From positions 1 through 46,252 of the forward strand of contig JAPLMQ010000280.1 in the NCBI GenBank assembly GCA_026386955.1: a stretch of DNA of 46,252 nucleotides. Direction: 5' to 3'. Made by a program: the position numbers and the translations under genes. Of the stretch, positions 7,608 through 15,415 are shown in pieces (the stretch's first letter is position 1; every line of letters begins with the position of its first letter). A model generated the notes under the pieces. The model was not told the origin of the DNA, ran no database searches, and saw only the letters and a list, made by a program, of their open reading frames with translations. The DNA comes from Planctomycetota bacterium. GTDB lineage: Bacteria > Planctomycetota > Phycisphaerae > Phycisphaerales > Phycisphaeraceae.

Positions 7608-8615
7608 ATGACCGCCGACGCGACTCCAACCAAACCCCGTCGCCGGCGGCTCCGCCGAGTGCTGCTCATTCTCGCTGTGGCAACGGCACTGCTTCTCGCG
7701 GCCCTGGCTGTGCTCGCGAATCTCCAGACCGACCCGCTCGCGCAGAGCCTCGTCTGGGTGACCAACACCAATCGCGTCATCAATCCCGCTGATGATCCGT
7801 CGTCATCAACCCTCAAGGCGCAAAGCGTCGACCAAGCACTGCGCGTCGACGTCGGGCCGCCCGCGGCGTCCCTCTCCGTCTGGATCATGGAGCCGCGTGA
7901 AGGCTCTCTCCCGACCGGGGCGAAACACCCGCGAGGCTGCATCGTCCTCCTCCACGGAATCAACGCCGACAAGGCCTCCAACGTCGGCGTCGGCCAGCGC
8001 TTCACCGAGCTCGGCTACCGCGCGATCCTCGTCGACCTCCGCGCCCACGGCCGATCAAGCGGGCAATGGTGCACCTTCGGCGTGCGCGAGAAGCAGGACC
8101 TCACGCAACTGCTCGACGCCCTCTCCGCGACGGGCTTGGTCAACGCCCCCGTTGGCGTCATGTCGCCCTCGCTGGGCGGAGCCGTCGCGATCCAATGGGC
8201 CGCCCTCGACCCCCGGATCAAGGCCGTCGTCGCCATCGACACCTTCAGCTCATACCGGGCGATCGTCCCCGGCTACGTGCGGAAATACCTTCCGGTCGTG
8301 GGCTGGATGATGCTCCATTCAACAATCGAACGAGCGATCGACCGCGCCGGCCAGGTCGCCGACTTCAACCCCGACGACGCGAGCCCGATCGACGCGATCC
8401 AAAAGACCAAATGCCCCGTCCTGCTCATCCACGGGCTGGCCGACCGCCATATCGCGTTCATGCACAGCGTCGACATGAACAACGCCGCGCCGGACCACAC
8501 GAAGTTGGAGCTGATCCCTGGCGCGGAGCACAACACCGTGATGGGGCAGGCCCACTACCCGGCGGTGATGGCGAGCGCGGAGGCGTGGTTCGGGGAGCAT
8601 CTCCACCCGCAGTGA
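7608..8615 (+). CDS. membrane-anchored alpha/beta hydrolase
   Basis: A 335-residue alpha/beta-hydrolase. Residues 1-16 are basic and polar and are followed by a hydrophobic segment at about 18-36, so it is probably a signal anchor with the enzyme outside the cytoplasmic membrane. VLLHGINADK is the oxyanion-loop HG motif. The nucleophile elbow reads SPSLGG, with Ser in a GxSxG-like context. The acid and His lie in IHGLADRHI and GAEHNTV. The start at 7608 is chosen because a TACAAT -10 box (7569-7574) lies just upstream, while the longer frame from 7512 would begin before it. It resembles the prolyl-oligopeptidase/Yip1-type hydrolases, with unknown substrate. Confidence 0.85.
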   Translation: MTADATPTKPRRRRLRRVLLILAVATALLLAALAVLANLQTDPLAQSLVWVTNTNRVINPADDPSSSTLKAQSVDQALRVDVGPPAASLSVWIMEPREGSLPTGAKHPRGCIVLLHGINADKASNVGVGQRFTELGYRAILVDLRAHGRSSGQWCTFGVREKQDLTQLLDALSATGLVNAPVGVMSPSLGGAVAIQWAALDPRIKAVVAIDTFSSYRAIVPGYVRKYLPVVGWMMLHSTIERAIDRAGQVADFNPDDASPIDAIQKTKCPVLLIHGLADRHIAFMHSVDMNNAAPDHTKLELIPGAEHNTVMGQAHYPAVMASAEAWFGEHLHPQ

Positions 8616-8618
8616 TGC

Positions 8619-9887
8619 TCACCCCGGCCACGCCACCACCGGCAGCTTCGCCTGCGCCTCGATCGCCAACAACCGGTTGTACTTCGCCAACCGCTCCGAC
8701 TGCGCGATCGAGCCGATCTTGATCTGGTCGCCGCCCCAGCCCACCGCGAGGTCGGCCAGCCAGTTGTCCTCCGTCTCGCCGCTGCGGGCGCTGACCGTCA
8801 CCCGCCAGCCCGCGGCGCGGGCGAGCCGGCAGGCCTTCGCCGCTTCGGTCAACGTGCCGATCTGGTTCACCTTCAGCAGCAGCGCGTCGGCCGCCTTCGC
8901 GTCGATCGCCCGCGTGATCCGAGCCGGGTTGGTGCAGAGGAAGTCGTCGCCGAGCGTCAAAGCCTTGCCCGCGAGCGAGCGGCGGAGCGGAGGCCAATTC
9001 GACCAATCATCCTCCGACAGGCCATCCTCGACGCTCACGATCGGATACCGCTTCACCCACGAGCCGACGCGCTCGATCATGCCGGCGCTGTCGAGCGCCG
9101 CGCCGCCCAGGTGGTAGCGCCCGTCGCGGAAGAAATGGCTCGAGGCGACGTCGAGCGCGATCGCCACGTCCCGCCCCGGCTCGAACCCCGCGGCCTTGAT
9201 CGCCGCCACCGCGTCGTCGAAGGCCGCCTCGACGTTCGGGAACGGCGGAGCCAGTCCGCCCTCGTCGGCCTTGAGCGAACGCACGCCGTACTTTTTGCTG
9301 GTCAAATCCGCGGCCGCGTAGTAGACGGCGAAGATCGTCGCCAGCCCCTCGTCGATCGTCTTCGCCGAGGCGGGGACGATCAGCACGTCCTGGATCTCGA
9401 CCTGCCCGCCCGCGTGCTTCCCGCCGCTGAAGAGGTTGACCGTCAGCCGCGGGAGCGTGGCGAGCGGGAGGCCGAGCATGTCGGCGAAGTGCTGGTAGAG
9501 CGGGACGCCTCGTTCGGCCGCCGACGCACGGGCGAAGGCGATCGAGACCGCGAGGACCGCGTTGGCGCCGAGGCGCGACTTGGTCGGCGTGCCGTCGAGG
9601 GCGATGAGCCGCTCGTCGAGCGCCGCCTGCGTCTCGAACGCCTTGCCCGCCAACGCCGCGGCGATCGGGCCATTGACGTGTCCCACCGCTTTGCGGCAGC
9701 CCAGCCCGCGGTAGCGCTTCGGGTCGCCGTCGCGCAGCTCCAAGGCCTCGGCCGCCCCGGTCGACGCGCCGGACGGAACCGACGCCGCGGCGACCGCGCC
9801 CGAGGCCAGTTCGCACTCGCAGGCGACCGTCGGCCGGCCGCGGCTGTCGAGGATCTCCATCGCGCTCAACCGTCGAATCGTGGGCAT
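8619..9887 (-). CDS. divergent enolase paralogue
   Basis: A 422-residue protein homologous to enolase (2-phosphoglycerate hydro-lyase) over its full length. SGASTG (39-44), the catalytic Glu in ADEGG (E209), the metal ligands D246, E287 and D314, the catalytic Lys in LLLKVNQIG (K339), and R368 are present. Two active-site positions differ. The motif SHRSGETED reads SARSGETED, replacing the catalytic His with A367, and the Glu of the MQEF/IQEF motif is D167 (EIQDVLI). H158 is kept. The ATG lies one base after the stop of the kinase gene at 9889, so the two are translationally coupled. It is probably not the housekeeping enolase and may act on another phosphorylated hydroxy acid. Confidence 0.8.
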   Translation of the reverse strand: MPTIRRLSAMEILDSRGRPTVACECELASGAVAAASVPSGASTGAAEALELRDGDPKRYRGLGCRKAVGHVNGPIAAALAGKAFETQAALDERLIALDGTPTKSRLGANAVLAVSIAFARASAAERGVPLYQHFADMLGLPLATLPRLTVNLFSGGKHAGGQVEIQDVLIVPASAKTIDEGLATIFAVYYAAADLTSKKYGVRSLKADEGGLAPPFPNVEAAFDDAVAAIKAAGFEPGRDVAIALDVASSHFFRDGRYHLGGAALDSAGMIERVGSWVKRYPIVSVEDGLSEDDWSNWPPLRRSLAGKALTLGDDFLCTNPARITRAIDAKAADALLLKVNQIGTLTEAAKACRLARAAGWRVTVSARSGETEDNWLADLAVGWGGDQIKIGSIAQSERLAKYNRLLAIEAQAKLPVVAWPG

Positions 9888-9888
9888 G

Positions 9889-10950
9889 TCACTGCTGCTC
9901 CGGGAAAAGTGCGATCAACCGTTCGACGCTCGCGGGCGGGCCGTGGGGGCTGGTCATGAGGGCCAGCACCGCCGTCCGCTGGCTGGCACGTGCGGGCTCG
10001 TCGAGATATTCCAAAGGCGAACGCCCCGCGACCCGCGCGAGCAGGCAGCCCAGCGTGTGCATCACCGCCATCGCCTTGATGTCGCCTGCCCATGGCGCGG
10101 GACCCAAGGCTTCGCGGTACGCGCCCCAGAACGCGCGGGCGGCGTCGCCCATGTCGGCGCGTCGCGGGACCAAGTGCCGGGCCTTGCTCAGGAGGTGCGT
10201 CAGCGCGAAGCCCACGTCGAACGCCGGGTCGCCCCAGTGGATCACCTCGTGGTCGAGCAGGATCAGCCGCCCCTCGCGCACCAGCACGTTCTTGGGGCTG
10301 TAGTCGCCGTGGACGAGCGTGAGCGTGCGGGCCCGCGTCTTCGCGACCAGGCCGCGCAGAAAGGCCGCGCCCTCGGGCGACTCCGCCGCCACCTGTGCCG
10401 CGGTGTACTCGTAATACGGCTCGACCCGCAACGACTCGAAGAAGCCACGGTCGGTGAAGACGGGCTCCACTTCGCTCTGCCGTTCGCGGGCCGTGCGATG
10501 CACCACGCCCAGCAGCCGTCCGAATTGCCCGGCGTAATCAAGCAGCGTCGCCCGCGGGGGCGCGCCCGCGAGCAAAAGCGTCTTCAAGTTGTCATGCGGC
10601 ATCGGCACCGCCTGCATCGCCAGCAGATGATGCGTGTGGTCCTCGAAGACCAGCGGCGTGATCGTGCCCGGCGGGGCGAGCTTCTCCAGCCAGCGCAGGC
10701 CGGCCGCTTCGCGGTGGATCCGCGCGGGGTCGCTGAACCAGTCGACCTTCACGCGCAGCTTGGCCAGCGCCTGCTTGAGCACCCAGCCCTCGCCGCTGGC
10801 GCGCTCGACCAGCACGGTGCGGTTCGACACCCCGCCCGCGAGATTGCGGATCGTCGGCGTTTCGGCCGGGCCGATCTGCCCCGCGGCCCGGAGGTAGGCC
10901 AGCAGCGCGTCGGGGTGTTCGATGTCGAGTTCGGTGGAAGCCTCTGCCAT
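9889..10950 (-). CDS. aminoglycoside phosphotransferase (APH) fold kinase
   Basis: A 353-residue small-molecule kinase with the APH/choline kinase fold. GGVSNRTVLV is the nucleotide-binding loop (about 39-48), K59 in WVLKQ and E81 are the ATP-site Lys and Glu, HGDYSPKN (214-221) holds the catalytic Asp216 and Asn221, and LLDHE (D233) is the metal-binding motif. The segment EVIHWGDPAFDVGFALTHLL is typical of methylthioribose-kinase-like and related sugar kinases. A minus-strand -10 box TACCAT lies nine bases before the ATG. It is the first gene of a two-gene unit with the enolase paralogue and probably makes that enzyme's phosphorylated substrate, an inference from coupling. Confidence 0.82.
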   Translation of the reverse strand: MAEASTELDIEHPDALLAYLRAAGQIGPAETPTIRNLAGGVSNRTVLVERASGEGWVLKQALAKLRVKVDWFSDPARIHREAAGLRWLEKLAPPGTITPLVFEDHTHHLLAMQAVPMPHDNLKTLLLAGAPPRATLLDYAGQFGRLLGVVHRTARERQSEVEPVFTDRGFFESLRVEPYYEYTAAQVAAESPEGAAFLRGLVAKTRARTLTLVHGDYSPKNVLVREGRLILLDHEVIHWGDPAFDVGFALTHLLSKARHLVPRRADMGDAARAFWGAYREALGPAPWAGDIKAMAVMHTLGCLLARVAGRSPLEYLDEPARASQRTAVLALMTSPHGPPASVERLIALFPEQQ

Positions 10951-11036
10951 GACGGGGCGATGGTAGCGGATGGGGTGCCGCGGTGCAGCGCCGGCGCGAG
11001 CGCTTACACTGGCGTCGATCGCGAATGGGACGATTC

Positions 11037-12542
11037 ATGGCCGAATCCTGCGTCATCGGGCTCGACCTGGGCACCTCGGGCCTGAAGGCCGTGGCGGTCG
11101 ACCGCCGCGGGCGTGTGGTCGCGCAGGCGGCCCAGCCGATGCGGACGCGCTCGACCCCGGGCGACGGCGCCCATGATCCCGCGCGCGTCGAGCAAAGCCC
11201 TGCCGCGTTGTGGCGGGCGACGGCGACGGCGTTGCGGGAGGTGGCGGCGAAGGCCCGCGCGGCGAACGTCGCCGGCCTCTGCCTCAGCGGCGCGATGCAC
11301 AGCCTCTTGCCCGTGGACGCCGCCGGCCAGCCGCTCGCCTGGTCGATGACCTGGGCCGACGGACGCGGCGGCCTCGAGGCGAAACGGCTGAAATCCCTGG
11401 TCGACCCTGCGGCCATCCGGGCCCGCACCGGCTGCCCGCTCGAGGCGATCTACCATCCCGCCCGCCTGCGCTGGTGGCTCGACGAGGCGAAGCCGATCGC
11501 CCGCCGGGCCTCGCGCTTCGTCGCCCTGCGCGACTTCGTCTCGCACGCCCTCACCGGCCAATGGACCACCGACCACAGCCTCGCCTCGACCACCGGCCTG
11601 CTCGACATCCGCCGGCTCGACTGGGACGCCGAGGCGCTCGCCCTCGCGGGCGTCGGCGCGGAGCGGCTGCCGGCGTTGCTCCCCGTCGGCGGTGTGCTTG
11701 GGCACGTGACCCCCACAGCCGCACGGGCGACGGGGCTGCCCGCAGGCCTGCCCGTGCTCGCGGGCGGGAGCGACGGCGCGCTTGCGAGCCTCGGGGCCGC
11801 GGGGGCGAGGCCGGGCGGACTGGTGTTGACGGTCGGGACCAGCGGAGCCGTGCGTCTCGCCCTCGACAGGCCTCGCGCCGACGCGACGGGGCGCACCTGG
11901 TGCTACGTGATGGCCCCGGGCCACTGGCTGGCGGGCGGCGCGATCAACAACGGCGGACTGGCGGTGCAATGGATCTGCGACCGCTTCTACGCACACCTTA
12001 CGCCCCAGCGCCGCTTCGCCGCGATGTTCGACGAGGCTGCGGGCGTGCGTCCCGGGGCCGACGGCTTGTTGGTGCTGCCCTACCTCACCGGAGAACGCAG
12101 CCCGTGGTGGCGGCCCGACGCGCAGGCCGCGCTGGCGGGCGTGACGCTTGGCCACACGCGGGCCCACCTCGCGCGGGCGACATTGGAAGGCGTCGCCTAT
12201 TGCCTCGCGGACGTGCGCGACTCCCTGGGCCTGCGCGCCGGCCCGTCGCCGTCGCCCGCCCGGCTGACCGGCGGGATCGTCCACGCGCCGACGTGGTGCC
12301 AGATCCTCGCCGACGTGCTGGGGATGGAACTGCACGCCTCGGAGGAGGCAGACGCCTCGGCGATGGGCGCGGTTCGGATCGCGCAGGCGGCGTTGGGATT
12401 GACCGACTGGGCGAGCCTTGAGACGCCGCCGCGACGCACGAATGTGCGCTACCGGCCCAACCCGCGGCGGAATGCGGTCTATAGGGAGCGTTTGCGGGTG
12501 TTTCGATCGATGGCCCGGCAGATGGTGTTTGAGAAGACGTGA
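11037..12542 (+). CDS. FGGY carbohydrate kinase, gluconokinase/xylulokinase-like
   Basis: A 501-residue two-domain FGGY kinase. The N-terminal phosphate-binding motif is GLDLGTSGLKA, followed by MHSLLPVDAAGQPL and MTWADGRG as in gluconate kinases. The C-terminal domain has GGSDGALASLGA, LTVGTSGAVR, GGAINNGGLAVQW and PYLTGERSPWW. The pattern is closer to gluconokinase than to glycerol kinase, but the sugar is not certain. The ATG at 11037 is preceded by GGGA six bases upstream. A TACACT -10 box lies at 11005-11010. It diverges from the APH-kinase/enolase-like pair, 86 bases away, and may belong to the same pathway. Confidence 0.85.
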   Translation: MAESCVIGLDLGTSGLKAVAVDRRGRVVAQAAQPMRTRSTPGDGAHDPARVEQSPAALWRATATALREVAAKARAANVAGLCLSGAMHSLLPVDAAGQPLAWSMTWADGRGGLEAKRLKSLVDPAAIRARTGCPLEAIYHPARLRWWLDEAKPIARRASRFVALRDFVSHALTGQWTTDHSLASTTGLLDIRRLDWDAEALALAGVGAERLPALLPVGGVLGHVTPTAARATGLPAGLPVLAGGSDGALASLGAAGARPGGLVLTVGTSGAVRLALDRPRADATGRTWCYVMAPGHWLAGGAINNGGLAVQWICDRFYAHLTPQRRFAAMFDEAAGVRPGADGLLVLPYLTGERSPWWRPDAQAALAGVTLGHTRAHLARATLEGVAYCLADVRDSLGLRAGPSPSPARLTGGIVHAPTWCQILADVLGMELHASEEADASAMGAVRIAQAALGLTDWASLETPPRRTNVRYRPNPRRNAVYRERLRVFRSMARQMVFEKT

Positions 12543-12552
12543 GGCCGGGGGA

Positions 12553-12873
12553 TCATTGGCTCATTCCATAAGGCCACCGCTGGCCCCGCGGGTGCCGAAC
12601 ATACCAATAGAGCGTTTCGGTCCACCGCAACGGCGTGAACACCACCCAGGCGCCCAGCGAGAGTTGGCCGGCATTGCCGCTCAACAGTCCCGGGCCAAAA
12701 TCCCCCTCGTCCACGGAGTGGCTGTCGGTCTTTCCATAGGCGTATGCGGACCTGTGAACCAGCAGATGCTGTCGTCGCGCGTGGACGTATCCGCCGACAT
12801 AGAGGATCGCCGTCAAGACCAGAAGAATGACGATCGCCTTTCGCCGATGATTGACGCGCGATTTTGCGGCCAT
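12553..12873 (-). CDS. small membrane protein of unknown function
   Basis: A 106-residue protein starting MAAKSRVNHRRK, with a basic N-terminus and one hydrophobic segment at about residues 13-31, then a soluble tail rich in Gly, His and aromatic residues. I do not recognise a family. The base composition is less GC-rich than its neighbours. The frame continues upstream to 13002, but that part reads through repeat-like sequence, so the ATG at 12873 is preferred. It converges on the FGGY kinase gene, with only ten bases between the stops. Confidence 0.5.
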   Translation of the reverse strand: MAAKSRVNHRRKAIVILLVLTAILYVGGYVHARRQHLLVHRSAYAYGKTDSHSVDEGDFGPGLLSGNAGQLSLGAWVVFTPLRWTETLYWYVRHPRGQRWPYGMSQ

Positions 12874-13007
12874 GATCCCACCGGTTTGCTGTCGGATGCA
12901 GCACGTGGCCGTGCTTGCCACGTGAGGATGCAGTGAAGTCCGTCCATCGCTGCCCAGCGGAAAACACGACGCAAGACCTGTCCACCGGCGATCGCCGCGC
13001 ACTCCAG

Positions 13008-13024
13008 GCGCTTCCGGCTAACAA
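13008..13024 (-). repeat. solitary end of the 187-bp inverted-repeat element
   Basis: The minus strand reads TTGTTAGCCGGAAGCGCC, matching the terminal 17-18 bases of the elements at 15229-15415 and 25701-25887. It lies about 20 bases after the stop of the OppD-like gene. No partner end is visible. Confidence 0.6.
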
Positions 13025-13044
13025 AACCCGCTTCGCGGCGAGCC

Positions 13045-14142
13045 TCACACCTTCGCCGTCTCGCGGCGGAAGGCCAGGTCGGGCACCGTCGCCTTGCCCT
13101 GCGCATACCCAGGCGTGTGCCAGCAGGCGGCCCAGTGCTTCTCGCGGACCTCCAGCAGCGGCGGGTCGTCGCTGCCGCACTTGGCGTCGTTGTTCATCTC
13201 GGCGCAGCGCGGGTTGAACGGGCAACCCTTGGGCAGCCGGGCGGGGTTGGGGACGTTCCCGGGGATCGTCGCGAGGCGCTTGCGCTCGTCGCCCAGCACG
13301 GGCATCGAGGCGAAAAGCCCCTTGGTGTACGGGTGCAGCGGCTCGCGGAAGACGTCGACGACGCTGCCGAACTCCACCACGCGCCCGGCATACATCACCG
13401 CGACAGTGTCGGCGTTCTCCGCGACCACGCCCAGGTCGTGCGTGATGAGCAGCACCGACATTCCCCGCTGCTCCTGCAGCCGGCGGAGCAACTCGAGGAT
13501 CTGGGCCTGGATGGTCACGTCGAGCGCGGTCGTCGGCTCGTCGGCGAGCAGCAGGCGGGGCTGGCAGGCGAGGGCCATCGCGATCATGACGCGCTGGCGC
13601 ATGCCCCCCGAGAGCCGGTGCGGGTATTCCTTCAGCCGCGGGCCGGGGTCGGCGATGCCCACTTCCGCGAGGGCGGCGGTCGCGATCTCCACCGCCTGCC
13701 TGCGGTCGACCTTCTGGTGGAGCAGGATCGCCTCGAGGATCTGCTCGCCGATGGTGTAGACCGGATTGAGGCTGGTCATCGGCTCCTGGAAGATCATGGC
13801 GATCTGGTTGCCGCGGATGGAGCGCATGTCGCGGTCGGGCAGCGTGAGCAGGTTGACGGGCGTGGTGTTGGAATCCGAGGCCGGGCCGGTCTTCTCGCCC
13901 TTCCCGCCCGACCACAGAATCCGACCGCCGTCGAACCGCCCCGGAGGCGTGGGGACAAGGCGGAGCGTCGAGAGGGCCGTGACCGATTTGCCGCAGCCCG
14001 ACTCACCGACCACCGCGAGCGTCTGCCGCGGGTAGACCGAGAAGTTCACACGGTTGACCGCGAGCACGCGCCCGCGGTCGCCCCCGAAGGAGACGGCGAG
14101 GTTCTCGATGCGCAGCAGCGGTTGTTCGGCGGGCGTCGGCAT
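13045..14142 (-). CDS. oligopeptide/dipeptide ABC transporter ATP-binding protein (OppD/DppD type)
   Basis: A 365-residue ATPase subunit of a peptide or nickel-type ABC importer. Walker A is GESGCGKS (about 43-50), the Q-loop is [11 protein letters not shown], the signature is LSGGMRQR, and Walker B is [12 protein letters not shown]. The C-terminal oligopeptide/dipeptide domain is present, including [11 protein letters not shown], whose cysteines may bind an Fe-S cluster in this family. No permease or solute-binding gene lies nearby, so its partners are outside the window or elsewhere. A minus-strand TATAGT box lies eight bases before the ATG, suggesting an almost leaderless mRNA. Confidence 0.92.
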   Translation of the reverse strand: MPTPAEQPLLRIENLAVSFGGDRGRVLAVNRVNFSVYPRQTLAVVGESGCGKSVTALSTLRLVPTPPGRFDGGRILWSGGKGEKTGPASDSNTTPVNLLTLPDRDMRSIRGNQIAMIFQEPMTSLNPVYTIGEQILEAILLHQKVDRRQAVEIATAALAEVGIADPGPRLKEYPHRLSGGMRQRVMIAMALACQPRLLLADEPTTALDVTIQAQILELLRRLQEQRGMSVLLITHDLGVVAENADTVAVMYAGRVVEFGSVVDVFREPLHPYTKGLFASMPVLGDERKRLATIPGNVPNPARLPKGCPFNPRCAEMNNDAKCGSDDPPLLEVREKHWAACWHTPGYAQGKATVPDLAFRRETAKV

Positions 14143-14150
14143 GGAAGAAC

Positions 14151-14156
14151 ACTATA
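14151..14156 (-). promoter_or_regulatory. -10 box of the OppD-like gene
   Basis: The minus strand reads TATAGT followed by eight bases and the start ATG at 14140-14142. No Shine-Dalgarno sequence is visible between them. Confidence 0.5.
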
Positions 14157-14173
14157 GATCACGGGCACGGGAG

Positions 14174-14195
14174 ATGGGCAACTGAAGTTGCCCAT
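14174..14195. repeat. dispersed hairpin, TGGGCAACT type
   Basis: ATGGGCAACT and AGTTGCCCAT form a perfect ten-pair hairpin around GA. A second copy lies at 21964-21983. This one sits between the stop of the hydroxyacid dehydrogenase-like gene at 14226 and the OppD-like start. Confidence 0.65.
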
Positions 14196-14225
14196 CCTTG
14201 GGGCGCGCGTCTCGCGAGATCCGGA

Positions 14226-15140
14226 TCAATCTTTCTTGACGAACGTGAAGTGCCCGAGCTTCTCCACCGCCTGGCTGATCGCCTGCGTGCCCAGGCGTCC
14301 GCTGCCGGCCGCAGCCACGCTGCGGAAGCAGGCCTCCGCCATCGCCGTCGCGGGCAACGGGAGCATCCGCGCCCGCGCGGTGTCGCCCACGATGGCGAGG
14401 TCCTTGAGCACCAGGTCGATCATGAAGCCCGGAGCCATGTCGCCCCCAGCGATGCGCGGGCCGAGATTCGCGAGCTGCCACGACCCGCCCGCGCCAGCGG
14501 AGACGACCTGGATCATCTTCCTCACGTCGAGCCCGCACTTCTGGGCCAGCGCCATCGCCTCGCAGACGCCCAGCAGCGTGACCGAGACCGCCACCTGGTT
14601 GCACGCCTTGCAGGCCTGCCCCATGCCCGACGGGCCCATGTGCGTGATGGCCTTGCCCATCGCCTCGAAGAGCGGCTTGCAGCGAACGAACGCATCCTCC
14701 GGCCCGCCAACCATGATGCTCAGCGTGGCGTTGCGGGCCCCGACGTCGCCGCCGGAGACGGGGGCGTCGAGCAGCGTGACGCCCTGCTTGGCCAGCCGGG
14801 CGGCGAAGTCCTGCGTGGCGACGGGGCTGATGGTGGAGTGGTCGACGACGATGAGGCCCGGGGCGGCCTTGCTGGCGATGCCGTCGGCGCCGAAGAGCAC
14901 GGCCTCGACGTCGGGCGTGTCGGTGACGTTGACGCAGATCACGTCGGGCTTGCGGGCCGCCAAGTCGGCGGGCGAGGCGGCGAGCGTCGCCCCCAGCGCG
15001 ACCAGCGGCTGGGCCCGCGCGGCTGTGCGGTTCCAGACTGTCAGCTTGAACCCGGCCTTGATGAGGTTGGCCGCCATCGCGGAACCCATGATGCCTAGGC
15101 CGATGTAGCCGACGTGGGCGACGGGAGCGGGAGAGGTCAT
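14226..15140 (-). CDS. NAD(P)-dependent oxidoreductase, 3-hydroxyisobutyrate dehydrogenase family
   Basis: A 304-residue beta-hydroxyacid dehydrogenase. The N-terminal motif GYIGLGIMGSAMAANL binds NAD(P) and matches the family signature. The substrate motif is DAPVSGGDVGA, the catalytic Lys lies in the segment QACKACNQV, and the second domain is all helical. The family includes 3-hydroxyisobutyrate dehydrogenase, tartronate semialdehyde reductase and GLYR-type reductases. The frame is open to 15302, but the extra N-terminus would be encoded by the repeat element at 15229-15415, so the ATG at 15140 is chosen, with AGGA about ten bases upstream. Substrate not determined. Confidence 0.88.
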   Translation of the reverse strand: MTSPAPVAHVGYIGLGIMGSAMAANLIKAGFKLTVWNRTAARAQPLVALGATLAASPADLAARKPDVICVNVTDTPDVEAVLFGADGIASKAAPGLIVVDHSTISPVATQDFAARLAKQGVTLLDAPVSGGDVGARNATLSIMVGGPEDAFVRCKPLFEAMGKAITHMGPSGMGQACKACNQVAVSVTLLGVCEAMALAQKCGLDVRKMIQVVSAGAGGSWQLANLGPRIAGGDMAPGFMIDLVLKDLAIVGDTARARMLPLPATAMAEACFRSVAAAGSGRLGTQAISQAVEKLGHFTFVKKD

Positions 15141-15228
15141 GCGGAGATCCTTGAAAGCGGGAGCGGATCGGATCGACTCGACAGGATAATCGCTGCCGGT
15201 CGGCGGTGTTGTCCGCGTGACGCGGCTC

Positions 15229-15415
15229 TTGTTAGCCGGAAGCGCAAGCGACGGGACGGGGGTCAAACAACAAACCGCTGCGCTGGAGAATGCGGACCGC
15301 ACACAATGTTGAATCGTTGCAGGCGAACGCCTGTGACTCGCACGATCACCGTATGCTCCAGCGCTGCGATTGACCGGCGCACCCCCGTCCCGTCGCTTGC
15401 GTTTCCGGCTAACAA
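15229..15415. mobile_element. 187-bp inverted-repeat element, copy 1 (MITE-like)
   Basis: The left end TTGTTAGCCGGAAGCGCAAG (15229 onward, repeat to 15260) is matched by its inverted copy ending CTTCCGGCTAACAA-like at 15384-15415, giving terminal repeats of about 31 bases. The centre holds no gene but has further inverted sequence (a GCGCTGGAG-like arm and a CTCCAGCGC-like arm). The element at 25701-25887 has the same ends, the same length and a related interior. No target duplication is evident. The right end supplies the TAG stop codon of the neighbouring amidohydrolase gene. Confidence 0.7.

Noticed and set aside
13045-14142. Complete peptide ABC transporter operon
   Set aside because: Only the ATP-binding subunit is present. 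No permease or binding protein is adjacent.
15141-15302. N-terminal extension of the 3-hydroxyisobutyrate dehydrogenase-like protein
   Set aside because: It would be encoded by the 187-bp element, and the Rossmann fold begins directly after the ATG at 15140.
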